A stretch of DNA of 5,165 nt from assembly GCA_900557175.1 (NCBI GenBank), contig USSL01000143.1, positions 1 to 5,165 on the forward strand. The letters run 5' to 3'. Under the pieces are notes generated by a model, which was not told where the DNA came from, did not search any database, and saw only the letters and a list, made by a program, of their open reading frames with translations. Position numbers and translations under genes: made by a program. Of this stretch, positions 1 to 4,649 are shown one piece after another. The DNA comes from an uncultured Eubacteriales bacterium (GTDB lineage Bacteria; Bacillota; Clostridia; Lachnospirales; Lachnospiraceae). Position 1 is the stretch's first letter; the number at the start of each line of letters is the position of its first letter.

Positions 1-66
1 GGCGGGGCTGTCAACGGCGGCGCGTATGCGCCGTTCATCTTGACCGTTGACTGGCTCGACTGGCTT
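1..66. repeat. GC-rich nested palindrome and short direct repeat at window edge
   Basis: This segment is compositionally unlike the gene beside it: 40 of bases 1-60 are G or C, against 20 of bases 61-120. It holds an 8-bp perfect inverted repeat, GTCAACGG at 10-17 and CCGTTGAC at 44-51. Inside it lies a second perfect inverted repeat, CGGCGC at 18-23 and GCGCCG at 28-33, with a GTAT loop. The arms at 13-19 and 29-35 can pair in an alternative register. A 9-bp direct repeat follows, GACTGGCTC at 49-57 and GACTGGCTT at 58-66. No T-run follows on either strand, so it is not a convincing terminator. I have a vague, unverified recollection of similar GC-rich palindromes in clostridial conjugative elements. 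An edge or internal piece of a mobile element is possible, but its role is unknown. Confidence 0.55.
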
Positions 67-77
67 TGCTATTTCTT

Positions 78-848
78 TTACAAATCCATTTTCTCAATCT
101 TGCGAATACCAATGTGTGTAAACAATATCCCCACACAAATCGCATAAAGGAAAAAAAGTATTATGGAGAACGTGATTTGTGGGCTATTTGAGGAAACTGC
201 AACGACATAGTGTAATGGCGAAAGATATTTTATCCCGTCTATATAAGACATCAAATTCATTATGATGTACAGAATCATATACACACCCACGCATACAAGA
301 GTTTTCAGCTTTGTTGCCATTAGCATTACAAGAAAAATCGTTATCAGCCAAAATATGCAATTACAAACGATTTGCACAATTTCCATACCTACATTACTAT
401 CATAGAATATTCCGCTTGCAACTTTTGGATTATGGATAAGCACAGCATAGTAAAATGCGATACTCGTTAAAACCAGTAAAATGTCTATGAATACGGAAAA
501 AATCAACAGTGCTAATTCCTTACCTCCATAAATCAATTTTCGGACACCAATACGATTTACATACAAACGGATACTCTTATTCTCAATTTCTGACGCTAAA
601 CTTCTTCCAACGATTGCAGATAAAATCACATTGAAAATAAACATAGACTGGCTCATCTGAAACATTGCACTGGCAAAGCCTATGGCCGTTATATTACCTG
701 CGCCCGTATATGTGATAACATCTGAATTAGAAGCTAAACCAACGGAATATAAAATTGGCACAAGCAAAATTGTAAACATGAGCCACGAATCTTTTCTTTG
801 GAATAGTTTCTTTAATTCTATTTTCGTGATAATTGCAAGAGTATTCAT
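78..848 (-). CDS. ABC-2 type permease, drug/lantibiotic exporter family (BcrB/LanE/G-like)
   Basis: This is a 256-residue integral membrane protein, the usual length for small ABC-2 permeases. About six hydrophobic segments are visible, near residues 22-40, 57-80, 111-137, 158-178, 183-203 and 226-246. The N-terminus is cytoplasmic-looking and amphipathic, with ELKKLFQRKD at 11-20. After the second segment comes the family pattern SEIENKSIRLYVNRIGVRK (86-104), a polar loop that in ABC-2 permeases lies against the ATPase. The ATG is 2 bases after the ATPase stop codon, with a GGAGGG ribosome site at 855-860 inside the end of the ATPase gene, so the two are translationally linked and should form one exporter. 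The gene is noticeably AT-rich (20 G/C in bases 421-480). Known relatives export bacitracin, lantibiotics or other envelope-active peptides; the substrate here cannot be read from sequence. No second permease follows within the window, and no terminator is visible downstream. Confidence 0.88.
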   Translation of the reverse strand: MNTLAIITKIELKKLFQRKDSWLMFTILLVPILYSVGLASNSDVITYTGAGNITAIGFASAMFQMSQSMFIFNVILSAIVGRSLASEIENKSIRLYVNRIGVRKLIYGGKELALLIFSVFIDILLVLTSIAFYYAVLIHNPKVASGIFYDSNVGMEIVQIVCNCIFWLITIFLVMLMATKLKTLVCVGVYMILYIIMNLMSYIDGIKYLSPLHYVVAVSSNSPQITFSIILFFLYAICVGILFTHIGIRKIEKMDL

Positions 849-850
849 TC

Positions 851-1735
851 TTATCCCTCCATTCCAAACAGGCTTTTGAGATTATTTTTTTGGACGGAGA
901 AACCACAAATATAATGACCTTTTTGCAGCAAAATCTTCTGAATATCTATAATAAGCGTTTCGTCCTGAAACATAATCTTATCCTCAAAGAAACTTAATTC
1001 GCCACATTTTTCCATAAGCGACCGTTTTATATCATCAGAAATTGTACATTCGATCTTGACGGTATAAGTCTGCTTATGTTCGAGGGGCTGGTCTAACTGC
1101 TTATTGCCTTTTGAAATCATAACCACTCTATCGCAAATTTCATCTACATCATCTAAATCATGGCTTGAAAATAATACCGGTACATTCTGTTTATGTGCCA
1201 TATCCAAAATGGTCTGTTTGAAAAGCTCCTTGCCGATTGGATCAAGGCCAACAAAGGGTTCATCTAAAATCAGAAAGCCGACTTCTGTAAGTAAACACTG
1301 ACATAGACCGAGCCGCTGCTTCATACCAAGGGAAAAGTTCTTAAACTTCTTATTGCCCACCTTGGATAATTCCACCATCGCAAGTACCTCATCGACACAT
1401 TCCCTGCCGGCAATGCCTCTCTGGCATCTGTAATACTCAAGATTATCTTTGGCGGATAAAAACGGATAGAAGCTCGGTATCTCAATCATCGTTCCTGTTC
1501 TGCGCCGCATTTTATTAAGTCCCGAAGGCGTATTCTCACCAAAGAGGGTAACCTCACCCTGCTCTCCGATGGTCTGATTTGAGAGCACGCGCATCAGCGT
1601 TGTCTTTCCTGCACCGTTTTTGCCTACAAGTCCATAAATTTGTCCTTTAGGAACTCTGAGGCTTACATCATCAAGTGCTTTAAGCTTTCCGTATGTCTTT
1701 GTCAGATTTCTGACCTCAATTACATATTCTTCCAT
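851..1735 (-). CDS. ABC transporter ATPase, BcrA/LanF-like (bacitracin/lantibiotic export type)
   Basis: This is a 294-residue nucleotide-binding subunit for the permease encoded just after it. Visible motifs, numbered from the chosen start, are Walker A GKNGAGKT (38-45), the ABC signature FSLGMKQ (134-140), Walker B FLILDE (154-159), the D-loop GLDP (163-166) and the H-loop histidine H192 in SSHDL. The Q-loop position reads MIEIP (83-87), with glutamate instead of glutamine; this 'E-loop' is known from lantibiotic immunity ATPases (LanF) and bacitracin BcrA-like proteins. About 70 residues beyond the core form a C-terminal accessory region. The reading frame extends upstream to a GTG at 1792, but the conserved fold begins at MEEYVIEVRNLTKTYG. 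The longer start would sit only about a dozen bases after the predicted transcription start and lacks a good ribosome site, so I chose the ATG at 1735; an AAAGGA lies 11 bases upstream of it. Function as a peptide or antibiotic exporter is inference from family. Confidence 0.9.
   Translation of the reverse strand: MEEYVIEVRNLTKTYGKLKALDDVSLRVPKGQIYGLVGKNGAGKTTLMRVLSNQTIGEQGEVTLFGENTPSGLNKMRRRTGTMIEIPSFYPFLSAKDNLEYYRCQRGIAGRECVDEVLAMVELSKVGNKKFKNFSLGMKQRLGLCQCLLTEVGFLILDEPFVGLDPIGKELFKQTILDMAHKQNVPVLFSSHDLDDVDEICDRVVMISKGNKQLDQPLEHKQTYTVKIECTISDDIKRSLMEKCGELSFFEDKIMFQDETLIIDIQKILLQKGHYICGFSVQKNNLKSLFGMEG
855..860 (-). promoter_or_regulatory. Ribosome binding site of the ABC permease
   Basis: The minus strand reads GGAGGG six bases before the permease ATG (846-848). 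It lies inside the last codons of the ATPase gene, so permease translation probably depends on ribosomes finishing the ATPase. It supports the start at 848. Confidence 0.7.
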
Positions 1736-1762
1736 ATCCTTATCTTTCCTTTCTATGCTCAC

Positions 1763-1789
1763 CGCCGCACAGCTTATACTGCATCGGCG
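1763..1789 (-). other. Possible hairpin in the ABC operon leader
   Basis: Minus-strand CGCCG (1789-1785) can pair with CGGCG (1767-1763). An inner GCAG/CTGT stem and small unpaired bases separate the two helices. The hairpin lies in the roughly 70-base untranslated leader between the predicted -10 box and the ATPase start. It is GC-rich against an AT-rich background. It could protect the mRNA or affect translation, but it could also be chance. Confidence 0.3.
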
Positions 1790-1811
1790 CACCTTTATGA
1801 TTGATAAGGCT

Positions 1812-1817
1812 ATTGTA
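1812..1817 (-). promoter_or_regulatory. Candidate -10 box of the ABC exporter promoter
   Basis: The minus strand reads TACAAT, one base from the TATAAT consensus. A 17-base spacer would put the -35 hexamer at 1835-1840, where AAGCTT is a poor match to TTGACA. Instead the tandem repeats at 1833-1865 cover that position. A good -10 with a weak -35 covered by regulator repeats is the usual layout of a promoter that needs an OmpR-family activator. Transcription would start near 1805, leaving a leader of about 70 bases before the ATPase start. Confidence 0.55.
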
Positions 1818-1832
1818 TATGAGAAGTCGCAA

Positions 1833-1865
1833 GAAAGCTTTATGAAAGTTTAAAGAAAGTTTAAA
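1833..1865 (-). repeat. Three tandem 11-bp repeats, likely OmpR-family operator
   Basis: On the plus strand the units are GAAAGCTTTAT (1833-1843), GAAAGTTTAAA (1844-1854) and GAAAGTTTAAA (1855-1865). The last two are identical and the first matches at 8 of 11 positions. On the transcribed strand the motif is CTTTC repeated every 11 bases with A/T-rich spacers, and includes CTTTCATAAAG, close to the PhoB-box half-site CTGTCATAAA. An 11-bp direct-repeat spacing, about one helical turn, is the standard arrangement for head-to-tail winged-helix dimers of this regulator family. The repeats end 15 bases upstream of the -10 box of the exporter operon and cover its -35 region. The response regulator encoded immediately upstream is the obvious candidate binder, but this is inference. 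Confidence 0.65.
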
Positions 1866-1892
1866 GGCAGGACCACAAACGCAGCCCTGCCT
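1865..1892 (-). terminator. Hairpin after the response regulator gene, probable weak terminator
   Basis: Minus-strand AGGCAGG (1892-1886) pairs perfectly with CCTGCCT (1871-1865). Further wobble and C-G pairs inside close on a GTTT loop. It begins 6 bases after the regulator stop codon. The tail reads TTTAAACTTTCTTTAAAC, T-rich but interrupted, so termination may be partial and some transcripts may read into the exporter genes. The tail itself consists of the operator-like repeats. Confidence 0.6.
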
Positions 1893-1897
1893 CTCAT

Positions 1898-2599
1898 TTA
1901 TACGGCCATCTTAAAGCCGATGCCCCATACTGTTTTAATATATTCCGTATTTTTATCCGCTTTTGAAAGCTTCTGCCTCAGATTACTGATATGCACATTC
2001 ACCGTATTGTCCTCGCCAAAATAATCTTCACCCCAAATGGCTGTAAAAAGATTTTCCCGCGTAAACACCTTTTTCGGATAGCGCAGCAAAAGCTCAAGAA
2101 TATCAAACTCCTTTACGGTCAGTGTCACCTCAGTATCATTGACAACAACCTGTCTTGTATCGTGATTTAAAGTAAGATTTTTAAATGTCAGTACACGGCT
2201 TTCACCGGATTTTTTATCATCTTGTGCTTCCTTTAAAACACAGCGGCGCAAAACAGCTTCAACTCTGGCGATAACCTCGTCAATTTCAAATGGCTTCATA
2301 ATAAAATCATCGGCGCCCAGTCTGAGGACATTGACTCTGTCTGCGACATCCTGTTTTGCAGATATGACAATCACCGGTGTTTTTATGCCCTGACGGCGCA
2401 TATCGGCAATGACTTCCTCTCCGGTCATTCCCGGAAGCATCAAATCAAGCAAAACTAAATCAAACCTTTTTTGTGCCAGCCACATGGCTGCCTCTGTTCC
2501 TGAGAAAGCGCTTTTTGTTTCATACTCCGACAGGATAGTGGCAAGAAGCCTGTTGACATCATTTTCATCCTCGACAATTAAAATACTTCCCTTTTTCAC
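1898..2599 (-). CDS. OmpR-family response regulator (receiver plus winged-helix DNA-binding domain)
   Basis: This is a 233-residue two-component response regulator of typical family length. The receiver domain spans about 4-118. It shows the acidic pair E10/D11, the phosphate-accepting D52 in LLDLMLPGMTG, the switch serine S80, F99 at the aromatic switch position and the invariant K102 in KPF. A linker at about 120-133 leads to a winged-helix domain (about 134-231), with TVKEFDILELLLRYP and the recognition-helix region NTVNVHISNLRQKL, ending WGIGFKMAV, a variant of the usual RGVGYK ending. The start is GTG, overlapping the foldase stop codon by four bases (GTGA), so translation is coupled to the upstream gene. 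No histidine kinase gene lies beside it, which is unusual. The next genes are an ABC exporter preceded by 11-bp repeats of the type this family binds, so control of that exporter is likely. The phosphodonor is unknown. Confidence 0.93.
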   Translation of the reverse strand: MKKGSILIVEDENDVNRLLATILSEYETKSAFSGTEAAMWLAQKRFDLVLLDLMLPGMTGEEVIADMRRQGIKTPVIVISAKQDVADRVNVLRLGADDFIMKPFEIDEVIARVEAVLRRCVLKEAQDDKKSGESRVLTFKNLTLNHDTRQVVVNDTEVTLTVKEFDILELLLRYPKKVFTRENLFTAIWGEDYFGEDNTVNVHISNLRQKLSKADKNTEYIKTVWGIGFKMAV

Positions 2600-3729
2600 T
2601 GTTTTTCCTCTCCCGTCTGCTCATTCACTTTGGCAGTTTCCATCATCAGCTCTGTCACACGCTTCAGTGTCAGCTCTGCTTTAATATCAGCTTCTGTGTA
2701 ATCTGTTTTAAGCTGCGCGGTATCCTCATAGCCAAACCACTTTGCCGCCTCATCCCAATCAGCATCTGACAATGTATCAATGGTAATCCCTTCTTTCTCG
2801 GCAATAGCCTTTGAAATAACGGATTTTTTTGCTGCTTTTTCAATTTCGCCGGAAATCTGCTTATGATAATCCTCCACAGTCATCCCCATATATGTTTCAA
2901 CATATTCATCAAGTGTCATACCTTCAAGCTTTGCACTTTCCTCATCATTTTTCTTATAGGCGTCTTCCTTTGCCTCAAGCAGCTCTTTTGGATAATTTTC
3001 AATGACAGTGTCCGCAATAACCTTGTCCCACACTGCCTGCTGGGCGAGAAGTGTCTTTTGTGCGTCAATGCCGCTTTGAAGATTTTTCTTTAAATATGAA
3101 CGAAATTCCCCGACATTTTCACAAGCCCCTCCGGATAACTCCTTCACATATTCATCCGTCAGCTCAGCCTGCCCTTCCTCAAGGATTGCTTTCACTGTTA
3201 CTTTATACACGGCCTGCTTTCCTGCAAGTGCTTCGTTTGGATAGCTTTCCGGATAAGTAACATCCACATCTTTTGTTTCACCCGGCATCACACCAATCAG
3301 CTGGCTTTCAGCGCCATCAAAAAAAACACCTGATCCGATTAAAATATTATAATCTTTCTGTGTTTCGCCCGAAACCGGCTGTCCGTCCATAGACGCCTCG
3401 TAATCAACCTTTACAAGGTCACCGTCAGCAACAGCTCTGTCTGTCACCTCTGTCTGCGTTGTGCCGTTTGTAATCAGTGAATTTAATTGATTTTCGACAT
3501 CTTCATCCGTAATATCCGCAATCGCCTCAATCGTCACTTCCACATTTTTATAATTGCCCAGTGTTATTTTTAAATCGTCTAAATCAGGCTCTGCTGCCGC
3601 GTCGATACCTGACTCTGCCCCACTGTTTGTCTGTGTATCCGAATCCGAAGATGGCTGCTCCTTTCCGCATCCTAAAAGAAGTGCTGCCGTCATCATCACG
3701 CATACACCTGCCGCAAATATTTTCTTCAT
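2596..3729 (-). CDS. Lipid-anchored FKBP/trigger-factor-like peptidyl-prolyl isomerase
   Basis: This is a 377-residue predicted lipoprotein. It opens with a basic start (MKK), a hydrophobic stretch and the lipobox LLGC with the modified cysteine at C21, so the mature protein should be tethered to the outer face of the membrane. A Ser/Asp/Gly-rich linker (about 24-48) follows. An FKBP-type isomerase domain lies at about 97-185, with GDLVKVDYEASMDGQPV, an acidic IGSG segment, GAESQLIGVMPGE and a TYPESYPNEALAGKQAVYKV strand. A helical region resembling the trigger-factor C-terminal chaperone domain spans about 187-370. The ribosome-docking N-terminal domain of cytosolic trigger factor is absent and is replaced by the signal peptide, so this is not the housekeeping tig gene. 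The likely role is folding exported proteins, by analogy with PrsA-type foldases. The ATG is 3 bases after the TatD stop with GGAGG 8 bases upstream, and its stop overlaps the regulator start. Confidence 0.9.
   Translation of the reverse strand: MKKIFAAGVCVMMTAALLLGCGKEQPSSDSDTQTNSGAESGIDAAAEPDLDDLKITLGNYKNVEVTIEAIADITDEDVENQLNSLITNGTTQTEVTDRAVADGDLVKVDYEASMDGQPVSGETQKDYNILIGSGVFFDGAESQLIGVMPGETKDVDVTYPESYPNEALAGKQAVYKVTVKAILEEGQAELTDEYVKELSGGACENVGEFRSYLKKNLQSGIDAQKTLLAQQAVWDKVIADTVIENYPKELLEAKEDAYKKNDEESAKLEGMTLDEYVETYMGMTVEDYHKQISGEIEKAAKKSVISKAIAEKEGITIDTLSDADWDEAAKWFGYEDTAQLKTDYTEADIKAELTLKRVTELMMETAKVNEQTGEEKQ
2607..2614 (-). promoter_or_regulatory. Ribosome binding site for the GTG-initiated response regulator
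   Basis: The minus strand reads GGGAGAGG seven bases before the GTG at 2599. It lies inside the end of the foldase gene. Together with the GTGA overlap it supports the GTG start, which also places the receiver's first beta strand and acidic pair at normal distances from the N-terminus. Confidence 0.6.
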
Positions 3730-3732
3730 GTC

Positions 3733-4536
3733 TCATACCTCCGTTTTGCCTGATAACCTGTCAATACGATACATTTCCATGGCGTTTTTACATGTAATAT
3801 CAATCACATCACAAACAGACATCCCTTTAAGCTGTGCAATCGCCTCCGCCACATATTGAAGATTCAGTGAGGAATTGCGTTTTCCTCTGTTTGGTACCGG
3901 TGACAAATACGGGCAGTCCGTTTCAAGCAAAATACGCTCGATCGGCACAGACGCCGCGACAGCTTTTACATTTTTCGCATTTGAGAAGGTCACAACGCCG
4001 CCGATACCGATATAATAGCCCAGCTTCACATACTCTGCCGCCATTTCCTCAGAATAAGAAAAGCAGTGAATGACGCCCCGCGTTCCCTGTCCGTCCTCCG
4101 ACTTTATAATATCCAGCGTATCCTTTGCCGCATCTCTTGAATGAACAATGATCGGCAACTTCATCTCTTTTGATAATTGAAGCTGGCGTCTGAACCAGTA
4201 TTTCTGACGTTCTCTGACTAAAGGGTCCTTATCCCAGTAATAATCCAAACCGATTTCTCCGACAGCAACACATTTTTCATCGGCACACCATGCCGCAATT
4301 TTCTTAAAGTTATTCTCATCCTCATCAAGCTCGCCCACATCACTCGGATGGACGCCCGCCGCCGCATAAATAAACGGATACTTTTTTGCCAGCGCAATAC
4401 TGCGCTCTGTCGATGCTGTGTCTGCTCCGACATTGACAACATAACCAATACCGTTTTGCAAAAGTTCTGACAAAAGTTCATCTCTGTCTGCATTAAACTG
4501 CTTATCGTCATAATGCGCATGTGAATCAAAAATCAT
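3733..4536 (-). CDS. TatD-family metal-dependent hydrolase (probable DNase)
   Basis: This is a 267-residue TIM-barrel amidohydrolase-fold protein of normal TatD length. All expected metal ligands are present: H6 and H8 in FDSHAHYD, E94 in AVGEIGLDYYWD, H132 in IIVHSRDA, H157 in GVIHCFSYS and D207 in LLETDCPYLSP. The family markers GVHP (61-64) and RGKRNSS (217-223) are also visible. Relatives are cytosolic metal-dependent nucleases, reported with 3'-5' exonuclease activity and linked to DNA repair or RNA quality control; the exact substrate here cannot be told. An AGGAGGT ribosome site (4543-4549) lies 6 bases before the ATG. In many Firmicutes tatD is followed by rnmV and ksgA; here it is instead the first gene of a unit with a foldase lipoprotein and a response regulator. 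Sequence appears intact. Confidence 0.95.
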   Translation of the reverse strand: MIFDSHAHYDDKQFNADRDELLSELLQNGIGYVVNVGADTASTERSIALAKKYPFIYAAAGVHPSDVGELDEDENNFKKIAAWCADEKCVAVGEIGLDYYWDKDPLVRERQKYWFRRQLQLSKEMKLPIIVHSRDAAKDTLDIIKSEDGQGTRGVIHCFSYSEEMAAEYVKLGYYIGIGGVVTFSNAKNVKAVAASVPIERILLETDCPYLSPVPNRGKRNSSLNLQYVAEAIAQLKGMSVCDVIDITCKNAMEMYRIDRLSGKTEV

Positions 4537-4542
4537 GATTTT

Positions 4543-4549
4543 ACCTCCT
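4543..4549 (-). promoter_or_regulatory. Strong ribosome binding site of the TatD-family gene
   Basis: The minus strand reads AGGAGGT six bases upstream of the ATG at 4536-4534. It is a near-perfect match to the 16S rRNA 3' end and fixes the start. Confidence 0.85.
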
Positions 4550-4558
4550 AACGTGTCA

Positions 4559-4588
4559 ATTTTACCACTAAAAAAGGCGTTACTTCAA
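4559..4588 (-). promoter_or_regulatory. Candidate sigma-A promoter of the tatD-foldase-regulator unit
   Basis: The minus strand reads TTGAAG (4588-4583), an 18-base spacer, then TAAAAT (4564-4559). The -10 box is preceded by TGG, giving an extended -10 (TGnTAAAAT). Transcription would begin near 4552, just upstream of the AGGAGGT site, leaving a very short leader. The -35 box lies within the terminator hairpin of the preceding gene and the T-run lies in the spacer, so the two signals share DNA. Confidence 0.5.
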
Positions 4589-4601
4589 CCGAAATCACGC
4601 C
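4570..4601 (-). terminator. Intrinsic terminator of the UPF0126/TRIC-like gene
   Basis: Minus-strand GGCGT pairs with ACGCC. After one G/A mismatch, ATTTC pairs with GAAGT (one G-T wobble) around a GGTT loop. The hairpin (4601-4576) is followed at once by six T residues (4575-4570). It starts 48 bases after the stop codon of the upstream gene. Stem, loop and uninterrupted T-run make this the best terminator in the window. Confidence 0.8.
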
Positions 4602-4649
4602 ATTTTCAGTAATCTTAAGTTTTTCTTTAGAAAATCGTCATCGCCTCAT

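Noticed and set aside
10..51. GC-rich palindrome as the terminator of the exporter operon
   Set aside because: On the minus strand no T-run follows the hairpin, and the palindrome sits in DNA of different composition.
1..147. Plus-strand open frame running in from the window edge, ending TAA at 145-147
   Set aside because: From about base 78 it is antisense to the permease. The first 25 codons are open in a GC-rich repeat where open frames are expected by chance, and I recognise no protein family.
1736..1792. N-terminal extension of the ATPase from a GTG at 1792 (19 extra residues)
   Set aside because: The extra residues are not like the ABC family, the GTG lacks a good ribosome site, and it would lie only about 13 bases after the predicted transcription start. 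The stretch is better read as leader.
2409..3859. Several plus-strand open frames opposite the regulator, foldase and TatD genes
   Set aside because: They are antisense shadows of well-supported genes, with no family resemblance and no ribosome sites that stand out.
4554..4559. Perfect TTGACA on the minus strand as a -35 box
   Set aside because: A 17-base spacer would place the -10 at 4531-4536, overlapping the TatD start codon and matching TATAAT poorly. The extended -10 TAAAAT just upstream is a better promoter.
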